From Mediterraneibacter massiliensis (lineage in GTDB: Bacteria > Bacillota > Clostridia > Lachnospirales > Lachnospiraceae): DNA of 64,000 bases. Below, in pieces: positions 33,908-43,124 of this stretch; within the stretch, counting starts at the first letter, position 1, and each line of letters starts with the position of its first letter. The notes beneath the pieces were generated by a model. The model did not search any database, had not been told where the DNA came from, and saw only the letters and a program-made list of their open reading frames with translations. The stretch lies in assembly GCF_001487105.1 (NCBI RefSeq), contig NZ_LN913001.1, positions 2,040,372 through 2,104,371 of the forward strand, written 5' to 3'. A program made the position numbers and the translations under genes.

Positions 33908-35113
33908 ATGGAAACAATCAAATGGGCACTAAACAATATGCCTAAAACAGAAGATTCTCAACTGAAGGTCATGGCGCTTGAAGAGGTCGAAAAAGCAAGG
34001 AACTTCCACAAAAGCTTTCCGCAGTACAGCGTGACACCACTTGCAGATTTAAAACATATGGCATCCTATCTAGGTCTTGACGCTGTGTATGTCAAGGATG
34101 AATCTTATCGGTTCGGACTCAATGCTTTCAAAGTTCTCGGCGGTTCTTTTGCCATGGCAAGATACATTGCAAAACAGACAGGCAGAGATGTATCTGCGCT
34201 TCCCTATCAGGTGCTGACATCAGAAGAATTAAAAAAAGAGTTCGGGCAGGCAACTTTTTTCACCGCTACTGACGGAAATCACGGACGCGGTGTTGCATGG
34301 GCTGCTAACAAACTCGGACAAAAATCTGTTGTCCTCATGCCAAAGGGCACGACACAGACACGTCTGGATAATATTCTCGCAGAAGGCGCGCAGGCGACGA
34401 TCGAAGAATACAACTATGATGAATGTGTCCGCATGGCAAACGCAATGGCAGAAAAAACAGAGAATGGGATCATGGTACAGGATACCGCATGGGATGGATA
34501 TGAGGAAATTCCTGCCTGGATCATGCAGGGATACGGTACGATGGCAATGGAAGCGGATGAACAGCTCCATACAGCCGGATGTGATCGTCCTACCCACGTA
34601 TTTATCCAGGCAGGTGTCGGCTCTCTTGCCGGAGCGGTGCAGGGATATTTTGCTAACCGCTATCCAGATAATCCGCCAAAAGTTGTTGTCGTGGAGGCAG
34701 AAGCCGCTGCATGTCTGTATAAAGGAGCCTGTGCAGGTGACGGAGAGCTGCGTATCGTAGACGGCGATATGGTAACGATCATGGCAGGTCTTGCCTGTGG
34801 AGAACCTAACACGATCTCCTGGGATATCCTGAAAAATCATGTGGATACATTTGTGGCCGCTCCTGATTGGGCTGCTGCAAAGGGCATGCGTATGCTTGCC
34901 GCTCCGATTAAAGGGGATACTCCTGTCACTTCCGGAGAATCCGGCGCAGCTCCGTTCGGAGTTTTGTCCTGCATCATGACTATGGAAGAATATAAACCTT
35001 TAAGAGACCATCTTGGCCTGGATGAAAATTCCCGGGTACTGCTCTTCTCTACCGAAGGAGATACAGATCCTGGAAGATATAGATCCATCGTATGGGATGG
35101 AAATGACAAATAA
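33908..35113 (+). CDS. ygeX: diaminopropionate ammonia-lyase YgeX
   Basis: 401 residues, PLP-dependent fold II. The PLP lysine is in RFGLNAFKVLGGS near residue 78; FFTATDGNHGRGVAWAAN and GVGSLAGAVQGYF bind the substrate and phosphate; ESGAAPFGVL ends the active site. It converts 2,3-diaminopropionate to pyruvate and two ammonia. AAGGAGG lies 9 nt before the ATG. In urate/purine clusters it harvests a late C3 diamine intermediate. Confidence 0.95.
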   Translation: METIKWALNNMPKTEDSQLKVMALEEVEKARNFHKSFPQYSVTPLADLKHMASYLGLDAVYVKDESYRFGLNAFKVLGGSFAMARYIAKQTGRDVSALPYQVLTSEELKKEFGQATFFTATDGNHGRGVAWAANKLGQKSVVLMPKGTTQTRLDNILAEGAQATIEEYNYDECVRMANAMAEKTENGIMVQDTAWDGYEEIPAWIMQGYGTMAMEADEQLHTAGCDRPTHVFIQAGVGSLAGAVQGYFANRYPDNPPKVVVVEAEAAACLYKGACAGDGELRIVDGDMVTIMAGLACGEPNTISWDILKNHVDTFVAAPDWAAAKGMRMLAAPIKGDTPVTSGESGAAPFGVLSCIMTMEEYKPLRDHLGLDENSRVLLFSTEGDTDPGRYRSIVWDGNDK

Positions 35114-35151
35114 CATGTAAACCATCATTATTTTAATAAGGAGAGAAAATT

Positions 35152-36465
35152 ATGGATTTCAACAAAATCAAAGAAGCAGCCAAAAATTACGAAGCAGATA
35201 TGACAAAATTTCTGCGGGAAATCGTTAAAAATCCCGGTGAAAGCTGCGGCGAAAAAGCACATATCGACCGCATTGCCGAAGAGATGAGAAAACTGGAATT
35301 CGACAAAGTCGAGATTGATCCCCAAGGAAATGTTCTCGGATACATGGGAACAGGAAAAACGCTGATCGGTTTTGACGCACATATTGATACAGTAGGAATC
35401 GGAAATATAGACAACTGGGATTTTGATCCTTATGAAGGCTTCGAATCTGATACAGAAATCGGAGGACGCGGTGTGTCCGATCAGTGCGGCGGTATCGTAT
35501 CCGCTGTATACGGCGCACGTATCATGAAAGATCTGGGACTTTTAAATGACAAATATACTGTACTCGTAACCGGTACTGTTCAGGAAGAAGACTGTGACGG
35601 ACTATGCTGGCAGTATATCATCAACGAAGATAAAGTCCGCCCGGAATTTGTTGTCTCTACAGAACCTACAGACGGTGGAATCTATCGTGGACAGCGTGGA
35701 CGTATGGAGATTCGGGTAGATGTCAAAGGGGTATCCTGCCATGGATCTGCTCCGGAACGAGGCGATAACGCCATCTATAAAATGGCTGACATCCTCCAGG
35801 ATGTACGTGCTCTGAACGAAAACGATGATGCCGATGAGACAGAGATCAAAGGGCTGGTAAAAATGCTGAACCCGAAATACAATCCCGACTGGGAAGAAGC
35901 TCGCTTCCTTGGCCGTGGAACAGTCACTGTATCGCAGATTTTCTATACATCACCCAGCCGCTGTGCAGTGGCAGATTCCTGCGCAGTATCTCTTGACCGC
36001 CGTATGACATTTGGCGAAACATGGGAAAGCTGCCTGGATGAGATCCGTGCTCTCCCAAGTGTAAAGAAATACGGAGACGATGTAAAAGTATCTATGTATA
36101 ATTATGATCGTCCGTCTTACACAGGATGTGTTTACGAAATCGAATGTTATTTCCCGACATGGGCGATACCAAAAGATCACAAAGTAACAAAAGCTCTTGA
36201 AAAAGCCTATACTTCTCTTTACGGGGAAAAACGAATTGGTACAGAGGAAACGATTGAAATGCGCCAAAGCCGTCCGCTGACAGACAAATGGACATTCTCT
36301 ACAAACGGCGTATCCATCATGGGAAGAAACGGTATCCCATGTATCGGTTTTGGTCCTGGAGCAGAAGCACAGGCACATGCGCCGAACGAAAAGACATGGA
36401 AAGCTGACCTCGTAGTATGCGCAGCCGTATATGCCGCACTCCCGACTGTTTACTGCGAAGAATAG
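35152..36465 (+). CDS. ygeY: YgeY, M20-family hydrolase of the purine-degradation cluster
   Basis: 437 residues, M20 peptidase/ArgE-like. Metal ligands: [12 protein letters not shown] near 73, [29 protein letters not shown] and the C-terminal [15 protein letters not shown] dimerisation lid inserts after [14 protein letters not shown]. Known as selenium metabolism-linked hydrolase. It probably cleaves an amide-type intermediate before YgeX. It follows ygeX by 38 bp with its own AAGGAGAG site. Confidence 0.92.
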   Translation: MDFNKIKEAAKNYEADMTKFLREIVKNPGESCGEKAHIDRIAEEMRKLEFDKVEIDPQGNVLGYMGTGKTLIGFDAHIDTVGIGNIDNWDFDPYEGFESDTEIGGRGVSDQCGGIVSAVYGARIMKDLGLLNDKYTVLVTGTVQEEDCDGLCWQYIINEDKVRPEFVVSTEPTDGGIYRGQRGRMEIRVDVKGVSCHGSAPERGDNAIYKMADILQDVRALNENDDADETEIKGLVKMLNPKYNPDWEEARFLGRGTVTVSQIFYTSPSRCAVADSCAVSLDRRMTFGETWESCLDEIRALPSVKKYGDDVKVSMYNYDRPSYTGCVYEIECYFPTWAIPKDHKVTKALEKAYTSLYGEKRIGTEETIEMRQSRPLTDKWTFSTNGVSIMGRNGIPCIGFGPGAEAQAHAPNEKTWKADLVVCAAVYAALPTVYCEE

Positions 36466-36480
36466 ACCAAAAACAAAAAT

Positions 36481-36545
36481 GCATGTCTTATCGGGCGACT
36501 CCCGCCCGCAAGACATGTGCTACGAGGTACCCGAACGGGTATATA
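36481..36545 (-). repeat. REP-like palindromic repeat, inverse copy
   Basis: Reverse complement of this stretch (CCCGTTCGGGTACCTCGTAG, then CACATGTCTTGCGGGCGGGA and GTCGCCCGATAAGACATGC) aligns with the tandem repeats at 21919-22042. It lies in the 127-bp gap between ygeY and ygeW and may fold in the mRNA. Confidence 0.75.
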
Positions 36546-36591
36546 AAATCTTAAAACCAGATTATACTTTTATCTAAGGAGGAAAACAAAA

Positions 36592-37794
36592 ATGGCAGAA
36601 ATGAAAACTTTACAGGATTATATTGATAAGCTCAATTCTTTGAACTTTAAGGATATGTACAATGGAGACTTTTTCCTTACATGGGAAAAGACCGACGAAG
36701 AACTGGAAGCAGTCTTTACTCTTGCTGACGCACTGCGTTTTATGCGTGAAAATAATATTTCTACAAAAGTATTTGAAAGCGGTCTGGGAATCTCTCTCTT
36801 CCGTGACAACTCCACACGTACCCGCTTCTCTTTTGCTTCTGCATGTAACTTACTTGGTCTGGAAGTCCAGGATCTAGATGAAGGAAAATCCCAGGTAGCA
36901 CATGGAGAAACTGTTCGAGAAACAGCCAACATGATCTCTTTCATGGCTGATGTCATCGGAATTCGTGATGATATGTACATTGGCAAAGGAAATGCTTACA
37001 TGCATGAAGTAGTAGACGCCGTGACACAGGGAAATAAAGACGGTATCCTGGAACAGAAACCAACGCTTGTAAACTTGCAGTGCGACATCGATCACCCTAC
37101 GCAGGCCATGGCAGATATGCTCCACATCATCCATGAATTTGGCGGCGTAGAAAATCTAAAAGGGAAAAAGCTTGCCATGACATGGGCTTACTCGCCTTCC
37201 TACGGAAAGCCTCTATCTGTTCCACAGGGTGTGATCGGACTTATGACACGTTTTGGAATGGATGTTGTTCTTGCACATCCAGAAGGATATGAAGTATTCC
37301 CGGAAGTAGAGGCTGTAGCTGCTGAAAACGCAAAGAAATCCGGCGGTACTTTCACAAAGACAAACAGTATGGAAGAAGCATTCAAAGACGCTGATATTGT
37401 ATATCCAAAGAGCTGGGCTCCTTTTGCTGCCATGGAAAAACGTACAGAACTGTATGGGAACGGTGATTTTGATGGAATCGATAAGTTAGAGAAAGAACTG
37501 CTCGCGCAGAATGCAGAACATAAAGACTGGGCTTGTACAGAAGAACTGATGAAAACAACAAAAGACGGCAAGGCTCTCTATCTGCACTGTCTGCCGGCAG
37601 ACATTACAGGCGTAAGCTGTGAAACCGGAGAAGTTGACGCCAGCGTATTTGATCGTTACAGAGATCCTCTTTATAAAGAAGCAAGTTATAAACCATATAT
37701 CATCGCCGCTATGATCTTCCTTGCAAAATTCGCAGATCCGGCAGATATTCTGAAAAAACTGGAAGACAGAAAAACACCAAGAGTTTTTGAGTAA
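36592..37794 (+). CDS. ygeW: knotted carbamoyltransferase YgeW
   Basis: 400 residues, ATCase/OTCase superfamily. Carbamoyl-phosphate loop STRTRFSFASAC near residue 67, HPTQAMADMLHI near 155, and LYLHCLPADITG near 334. The insert around TWAYSPSYGKPLSVPQG is of the knotted YgeW type. In this pathway it likely runs phosphorolytically on a ureido intermediate to give carbamoyl phosphate for the downstream kinase, by analogy with oxamate and agmatine systems. AAGGAGG precedes the ATG. Confidence 0.93.
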   Translation: MAEMKTLQDYIDKLNSLNFKDMYNGDFFLTWEKTDEELEAVFTLADALRFMRENNISTKVFESGLGISLFRDNSTRTRFSFASACNLLGLEVQDLDEGKSQVAHGETVRETANMISFMADVIGIRDDMYIGKGNAYMHEVVDAVTQGNKDGILEQKPTLVNLQCDIDHPTQAMADMLHIIHEFGGVENLKGKKLAMTWAYSPSYGKPLSVPQGVIGLMTRFGMDVVLAHPEGYEVFPEVEAVAAENAKKSGGTFTKTNSMEEAFKDADIVYPKSWAPFAAMEKRTELYGNGDFDGIDKLEKELLAQNAEHKDWACTEELMKTTKDGKALYLHCLPADITGVSCETGEVDASVFDRYRDPLYKEASYKPYIIAAMIFLAKFADPADILKKLEDRKTPRVFE

Positions 37795-37824
37795 TAATTC
37801 AAATCAGTAAAGGAGAGAAATCAT

Positions 37825-38208
37825 ATGTTAAGATATGTTGATACAAAAAACGCACCTGCAGCAATCGGACCTTATTCACAGGGAATCGTGTTAAATGGCA
37901 TCGCCTTTTTTTCAGGTCAGATACCTTTAAGCCCGCAGACCGGAGAAGTCGTAGGTACTACAATAGAGGAACAGACAGAACAGGTTATGAAAAATATTCA
38001 GGCTTTGTTGGAAAGTCAGGGCGCCGCATTTACCGATGTGGTAAAAACGACCTGCTTCCTCGCAGATATGAAAGATTTTGCCGCGTTTAACGAAGTCTAT
38101 GCAAAATATTTCACCGGAAAACCGGCGCGTTCCTGCGTTGCAGTAAAGGAACTGCCAAAAGGGGTACTCTGCGAAGTAGAGACCATAGCCGCTGTAAAAG
38201 AAGCTTAA
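37825..38208 (+). CDS. ridA: RidA family enamine/imine deaminase
   Basis: 127 residues, full RidA length. Signature residues: [12 protein letters not shown] at the N-terminus, [10 protein letters not shown], and the catalytic Arg in [15 protein letters not shown] with the C-terminal CEVETIA. RidA speeds hydrolysis of 2-aminoacrylate and other imines. Its place between ygeW and the carbamate kinase fits the aminoacrylate released by YgeX. AAAGGAGAG lies 8 nt before the ATG. Confidence 0.93.
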   Translation: MLRYVDTKNAPAAIGPYSQGIVLNGIAFFSGQIPLSPQTGEVVGTTIEEQTEQVMKNIQALLESQGAAFTDVVKTTCFLADMKDFAAFNEVYAKYFTGKPARSCVAVKELPKGVLCEVETIAAVKEA

Positions 38209-38224
38209 TTCTGGGAGGTCCTCT

Positions 38225-39169
38225 ATGGAAAAGAAAAAGCGTATCGTCATCGCCCTGGGAGGGAATGCTCTTGGCAACACTCTCCCCGAGCAGATGAAAG
38301 CCGTAAAAATCACCTCCCGCGCGATCGTTGATCTAATAGAAGAAGGCTGTGAAGTCGTTGTCGCACACGGCAATGGCCCGCAGGTCGGTATGGTAAACAA
38401 CGCCATGCTCGCTCTTACCCATGAAGATCCTCAACAGCCAAACACACCGCTGTCTGTCTGTGTCGCCATGAGCCAGGCATATATCGGATATGATCTTCAA
38501 AATGCATTGAGGGAAGAGCTTTTAAACCGGCATATCACGGATATACCTGTTGCCACTATGATCACACAAGTCCGTGTAGACGCAGATGACCCGGCATTTT
38601 TATCCCCCTCCAAACCGATCGGGCGGTTCCTCACAGAAGAACAAGCCCGCCAAATGGAAGAAAAATATGAGTATATCATGAAGGAGGACGCCGGCCGCGG
38701 CTACCGGCGCGTCGTCGCTTCTCCTAAACCGCAGGAGATTGTAGAGATTGGTACTATCCGTACCATGGTGGATTCCGGCGATCTTGTTATCGCCTGCGGC
38801 GGCGGCGGCATCCCGGTCACACGTCAAGGGAATCATCTAAAAGGTGCCAGCGCCGTGATCGATAAAGATTTTGCCAGTTGTCTGCTCGCCAAAGAATTAG
38901 ATGCAGATTTTCTCATCATTTTGACTGCCGTCGAAAAAGTAGCTATCAACTTTGGCAAACCCGAACAAAAATGGCTTGATGAGCTGACTCCTAACGAAGC
39001 CCGTAAATACATGGCGGAAGGACACTTTGCTCCTGGTTCCATGCTCCCAAAAGTACAGGCTGCCGTAGAATTTGCAGAATCCAAACCTGGACGTCAGGCC
39101 CTCATCACACTGCTGGAAAAAGCAAAAGATGGGATACTGGGAAAAACAGGTACAAGGATCCACTTGTAA
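38225..39169 (+). CDS. arcC: carbamate kinase
   Basis: 314 residues. Motifs: VIALGGNALG at the N-terminus, VVAHGNGPQVGMVNNAM, VIACGGGGIPV, GASAVIDKDFASCLLA and the C-terminal GRQALITLLEKAKDGI. It makes ATP from carbamoyl phosphate and ADP, so it closes the energy-yielding end of the YgeW step. It follows ridA by 16 bp and is the last gene of the operon; the E. coli equivalent in such a cluster is YqeA. Confidence 0.93.
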   Translation: MEKKKRIVIALGGNALGNTLPEQMKAVKITSRAIVDLIEEGCEVVVAHGNGPQVGMVNNAMLALTHEDPQQPNTPLSVCVAMSQAYIGYDLQNALREELLNRHITDIPVATMITQVRVDADDPAFLSPSKPIGRFLTEEQARQMEEKYEYIMKEDAGRGYRRVVASPKPQEIVEIGTIRTMVDSGDLVIACGGGGIPVTRQGNHLKGASAVIDKDFASCLLAKELDADFLIILTAVEKVAINFGKPEQKWLDELTPNEARKYMAEGHFAPGSMLPKVQAAVEFAESKPGRQALITLLEKAKDGILGKTGTRIHL

Positions 39170-39218
39170 ATATAAATTTAACTGACAAAAGAAATATGAA
39201 GTCAAATGGCAAAAGGGC

Positions 39219-39295
39219 GCATGAAATGTGTATTTTGCATCGCTCGTCAGGGCTTTGCCGAAATTCCTCGCTCACGCAAAACATACATTTCATGC
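39219..39295. repeat. stem-loop with conserved loop, left copy
   Basis: GCATGAAATGTGTATTTTGC pairs with GCAAAACATACATTTCATGC (18 of 20 plus wobble). The loop is CGCTCGTCAGGG followed by CTTTGCCGAAATTCCTCGCT. Confidence 0.7.
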
Positions 39296-39423
39296 ATACA
39301 CTTTCGCCGCTTAAGTTCATGTTTCTGTTTAAAAAAATTGACTTCACGTTGCTGCGGACTTTCAAACAGAAGTATTTATTTCCTTCTGATAGTGGAATGA
39401 AACTTCTAATTGAAAGAGACAGC

Positions 39424-39482
39424 AAAGAAACACTGTGTCAGATAAGTGGGCTCTGCCCTATGTTCTGACACAGTGTTTCTTT
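39424..39482. terminator. very strong bidirectional terminator
   Basis: AAAGAAACACTGTGTCAGA (39424-39442) and TCTGACACAGTGTTTCTTT (39464-39482) make a perfect 19-bp stem, with an inner GGGC/GCCC in the loop. A- and T-runs on the outside let it end both the carbamate kinase operon and the convergent surface protein gene. Confidence 0.85.
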
Positions 39483-39542
39483 GTGTATCTTCTATAGTTT
39501 TTTCCGTTTTGAATATAAACTTGAATGCGGAAGAACGTAAGC

Positions 39543-39615
39543 GCGATAACTGTATGTTGCAAAAGCGAGGAATTTCGGCAAAGCCCTGACGAGCGTTGTA
39601 ATATGCAGTTATCGT
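39543..39615. repeat. stem-loop with conserved loop, right inverted copy
   Basis: CGATAACTGTATGTTGCAA (39544-39562) pairs with TTGTAATATGCAGTTATCG (39596-39614), mostly by perfect or G-T pairing. The loop is the reverse complement of the left copy's loop. Confidence 0.7.
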
Positions 39616-39675
39616 GTGACCATTCTTTTGTCAGTTAAATTTATATTTCCTCATTTACAACAGTCCTATTTTTGT

Positions 39676-41802
39676 CTATTGATTATATTTTTTCTTTCGA
39701 CTGTAAAAAGCTGCACAGATCAAGGCTGCACCGGAAGCCAACATAACTGCAAGCCAAAGAGCAGTCTTGCTGTTATCTCCAGTTTGCGGGATGTTCTTGT
39801 TATCATTAAGTTTGGAAGGAGTTGACGATTCTGGATCGTAATTCGGATCAGCCGCACCGCAGACCGTACACTTACCATCTGTATAGGCATGAGCGAGCTT
39901 AGCGATCTTCAGCTCGTCCGCCGTCACTTCCTCACCATTGAGGAAATTCTTACCACACGCAGTACAATGCTGATGTGCCTTTATGCCTTCTGTCTTGCAA
40001 GTAGCTTCCTGCGCCGCAACGTTTTCTAATTTGTGCGCTGCCGGGATAATCTGCACATCTTTCTTTTCTGTACAGTTAGGGTCTGTGCAGTGTATGGACT
40101 TGCTTCCATTCTCTGTACATGTAGCTTCCTTATCGATTGTATATTTCGTATCCCATACATGGACAGTCGCAGTTTCGCCGCCCTCGATCGTATCTCCGTT
40201 GACCGTCATGTCTTTTCCTGTGCTGTTTGTTATTTCTACGCCTTCAGGAAGCGTGATCTTCGTATCATCTGCTGCTTTTGTAAATGTTATTTTGTCTCCC
40301 TCTTCTAATGCTTTAACGGCCTGTTCTATGACTGTTTTTCCGATGACAAATCTTGTTTCACCTTTGGAAGTTATAGTTGCCTGCATATCGCTGTTTATGA
40401 TATCTTCTGCAATGTCAGAAGAAAAACTTCCGCCGGTTACTTCAACAACAGTGCCTGCCTCCGGCCATTCTCCTTCAATCTTGTCTGTATTGTTAAACGA
40501 ATACGCCTTGACTGCTTCTACATCTGCCGCAGAATTGAAAACACCGTTTTCGATATTTACAGTTCCCAACTTCTTATATCCATCACGATTAACGATCGAT
40601 ACAGCCGCGCCGTCTGTAATAGCGCCGTCGCCATCAGTTTTTTCCTGTGGCTGTCCTGTTACCGTAATTGCAGTCTCGCCTGTAATCGTAAGATTTCCTG
40701 CACAAAGCTGTACACCTGTATGTTTCGCATTGATAACAGAATTTTCAATCCTTACTTCTCCATCTGACGGGAAATAAATGCCAACTCCATTTACTACATT
40801 GAGCGTAGAATCTTTAAGCGTTACCCTATTGCCTGTTTCTGTACCGTTTGTGATGATCCCATATGCATCGCCTGCTACCGTCAGTTCCACGCCTTCAAGT
40901 ATAAGCCCTCGGTTGTTCATGTTGCTTGCATTCGGCGCGCCGATCAAATGCGCACCGTCGGTTGCTTCACCAACAGCAGAAACTTTACCGCCTTTAACCG
41001 TAAATGTTACATTCGGATAGTTCACAGCAATTGCAGCCTCATTACCGGTATAAGTGTAGGTATGCCCGTCTAAATTAAGAACCGCATCTTTCGAGCCAGA
41101 AGATATGTTCTCATTTCCTTCATAGTCATGCAGCAATGTGATATTACCGTCTGCCGACTTGCCTGCTGCATTTGCACAAGATCCATAAATATAAGCGTTT
41201 CCGTCTGCTTCTTTTACGGAAAATCCACCCTTTGATATCAATGCACGAGCGCTCTCTGTATCCAATAATTTAGCGCCCGTCCCCAACTTGATCCCAAGTG
41301 GTTCTACACCTTCCGCTACATTCTGAAAAGCAATATCTCCCTCTAAGTTAACGATCTGCGTATACTGAGAGTCTCCGCTGCGAGTTGTAATCTGATAGCC
41401 ACTGCTTGCTAAGACAGACTGCTTATTCCCGCTGTTTTTAATTGTTACGGTATTATCGCGTGCGCCTCCATAGTTCTGCTCCAACTTCAGCGCATATCCA
41501 TTGTTTTGATTGGATGTCACATTGCACCCATTTAGATCTATTGTAATACCTCGTATCTTGCCATCTATAGATATCCCAAAATTATAATCCGGTGTTGACA
41601 CATAGTCCTTTAAAAGTTTTAATGTATAACCATCTTTCATCGCCTTGCGTGCTTCCTGCACAGTCGCGTATTGGGTAGTATTTCCTTCTGTATCAATCAC
41701 TTCAAATGCGGCTTCCCCTGCCGCAAAAGCTGTCGTAGGCACAAGCATAAATGCCAGACAGACCCCCAGCAATATACTCAAAATTTTTCGCTTTGCTTTC
41801 AT
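39676..41802 (-). CDS. LPXTG-type surface protein, predicted beta-helix
   Basis: 708 residues. Signal peptide 1-27 (LVPTTAFAAG). Residues ~60-460 form many short strand repeats (GITIDLNGCNVTSN, LILEGVELTVAGDAYGI, VRIENSVINAKHTGVQL) suggesting a parallel beta-helix. Residues ~540-665 hold CTENGSKSIHCTDPNCTEKK and CKTEGIKAHQHCTACGKNF, cysteine-pair modules common in Clostridia surface proteins. The anchor is IPQTGD, a hydrophobic stretch and RKKKYNQ. GAGGGGGAAAATT precedes the ATG. Probably wall-anchored and exposed; the ligand is unknown. Confidence 0.85.
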   Translation of the reverse strand: MKAKRKILSILLGVCLAFMLVPTTAFAAGEAAFEVIDTEGNTTQYATVQEARKAMKDGYTLKLLKDYVSTPDYNFGISIDGKIRGITIDLNGCNVTSNQNNGYALKLEQNYGGARDNTVTIKNSGNKQSVLASSGYQITTRSGDSQYTQIVNLEGDIAFQNVAEGVEPLGIKLGTGAKLLDTESARALISKGGFSVKEADGNAYIYGSCANAAGKSADGNITLLHDYEGNENISSGSKDAVLNLDGHTYTYTGNEAAIAVNYPNVTFTVKGGKVSAVGEATDGAHLIGAPNASNMNNRGLILEGVELTVAGDAYGIITNGTETGNRVTLKDSTLNVVNGVGIYFPSDGEVRIENSVINAKHTGVQLCAGNLTITGETAITVTGQPQEKTDGDGAITDGAAVSIVNRDGYKKLGTVNIENGVFNSAADVEAVKAYSFNNTDKIEGEWPEAGTVVEVTGGSFSSDIAEDIINSDMQATITSKGETRFVIGKTVIEQAVKALEEGDKITFTKAADDTKITLPEGVEITNSTGKDMTVNGDTIEGGETATVHVWDTKYTIDKEATCTENGSKSIHCTDPNCTEKKDVQIIPAAHKLENVAAQEATCKTEGIKAHQHCTACGKNFLNGEEVTADELKIAKLAHAYTDGKCTVCGAADPNYDPESSTPSKLNDNKNIPQTGDNSKTALWLAVMLASGAALICAAFYSRKKKYNQ

Positions 41803-42147
41803 AATTTTCCCCCTCTAAATGTACTTTTATTTGTGGTATGGATACTCTTCAGTCATTATAATACCACAGCAAATCGCTCTTTTTCAAGAAATTTCATAAA
41901 CTTGCCGGACTTGCTGTTCCATAGTAGTTCAGACAATAAAAGAGCGAGTACACAAATTTACTGTACCCCCTCTTTAGAACTATCTTAATTTATTGATATT
42001 GGTTCCGTAAACTTCCTATTTATGATTCTGCTTTTTTTCTCTTGGATGAAATCATAACAGCTAAGAATAAAGCTTCCATAGAATATATATTCATATATAC
42101 TTTGGTTCATCTAAATTTCTATCATCGTCTATTCTTCTTGTGTCCTC
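41803..42147. other. 345-bp intergenic stretch with the surface gene promoter
   Basis: A -10 box TATAAT on the minus strand (41860-41855) serves the surface gene, with no good -35. A 10-bp inverted repeat, TCGCTCTTTT at 41874-41883 and AAAAGAGCGA at 41938-41947, lies upstream of it. The rest down to the permease gene is AT-rich with no gene and no clear terminator. Confidence 0.5.
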
Positions 42148-43110
42148 TCATTTCCTGTATTGATCTATAATAACGGCTATAAGTATTATAATTCCCATTG
42201 CAACTGTCTGCCAATAAGAAGAAACCCCCAAAAGACTTAGTGTATTATTGATAATCCCGATTACAAAGAGACCAAATATCGTCTGTATGATCCCTCCTCT
42301 GCCGCCGGCCATACTAGTCCCGCCCATTGCAACCGCGGCAATTGCATTCAGTTCATATCCCTGAGCCGCCGTAGCCTGTCCATTCTGCAGTTTAGATGCC
42401 AAAACCAGCCCTCCTAGCGCAGACAGAAAACCAGATATAATATACACACTGAATCGTATTTTCATTACATTGATTCCTGTAAGTTTGGATACTTCCTGAT
42501 TACTGCCCACAGCATAAATGTGTCTTCCATATGCCGTCTTGGATAAAATAATATAAGCTATTACTAAAACAATAATCATCAATATAATTGACACTGGAAT
42601 AGGCCCTATTTTACGCAGACCTACAAAACCAAAGCTTTCTGGAAGTCCAAAAACTGGTTTCGCATCTGTAGCTACATAAGCAAGACCTCTGGCCACATTC
42701 ATCATAGCTAATGTAGCGATAAATGGAGGGACATTCAGTTTTGCGATGCAAAATCCATTCATGCATCCACATAGTCCTCCTATGACTAATGAAGTCAATA
42801 GGATTAATCCTAGAGAAACTGCTATGCTTGCATCCGGCAGCAGCTTGATCACAGAAGCACCTACTACACCTGCCAATGCAGCTACTGAGCCTACAGATAA
42901 GTCAATTCCATCAGATAAAATTACAAACGTCATTCCACATGCTATTAATGCATTAATTGAAATTTGAATCAAAACATTCAGAATATTTCCTGTTGTCGCA
43001 AATCTTGGCACAAATATCATAGAGATTACAAACAAAATAATTAAGAAAAATAACATTGTATTATTTTTTATAAAATTTCTACTTTGCACCATCATTTTCT
43101 TATCATTCAT
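42148..43110 (-). CDS. ribose-type sugar ABC transporter permease
   Basis: 320 residues, about nine membrane segments, RbsC family: GMTFVILSDGIDLSVGSVAA, GLCGCMNGFCIAKLNVPPFI, SKTAYGRHIYAVGSNQEVSK and AVAMGGTSMAGGRGGI. It is the last gene of the sugar operon. It imports an unknown sugar with the ATPase and binding protein encoded upstream. Confidence 0.92.
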   Translation of the reverse strand: MNDKKMMVQSRNFIKNNTMLFFLIILFVISMIFVPRFATTGNILNVLIQISINALIACGMTFVILSDGIDLSVGSVAALAGVVGASVIKLLPDASIAVSLGLILLTSLVIGGLCGCMNGFCIAKLNVPPFIATLAMMNVARGLAYVATDAKPVFGLPESFGFVGLRKIGPIPVSIILMIIVLVIAYIILSKTAYGRHIYAVGSNQEVSKLTGINVMKIRFSVYIISGFLSALGGLVLASKLQNGQATAAQGYELNAIAAVAMGGTSMAGGRGGIIQTIFGLFVIGIINNTLSLLGVSSYWQTVAMGIIILIAVIIDQYRK

Positions 43111-43124
43111 ATCTTTACACCACC

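Larger units (their letters stand above)
39168..39648. mobile_element. 481-bp non-coding element with 26-bp perfect terminal inverted repeats
   Basis: The arms are 39168-39193 and its exact reverse complement 39623-39648 (start AAATATAAATTTAACTGACA). Inside are two stem-loops (39219-39295 and 39543-39615). Their loops carry the same 31-nt sequence in opposite orientation (GCTCGTCAGGGCTTTGCCGA and on), while their stems differ. A central 19-bp terminator-like stem and a decayed copy of the repeat at 50494-50579 also lie inside. No gene is present. It looks like a miniature inverted-repeat (MITE-like) element or a composite of repeats between two convergent genes. No clear target duplication is visible. 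Confidence 0.65.

Noticed and set aside
39170..39675. Short frames on the plus strand here considered as genes
   Set aside because: They lie across inverted repeats and hairpins, lack ribosome sites and read as low-complexity translations of palindromes.
41874..41947. 10-bp inverted repeat upstream of the second LPXTG gene, considered as a second invertible promoter
   Set aside because: The likely -10 box (41855-41860) is outside the repeat pair, the repeats lack the dyad form of the 5335/5482 sites, and no recombinase is adjacent.
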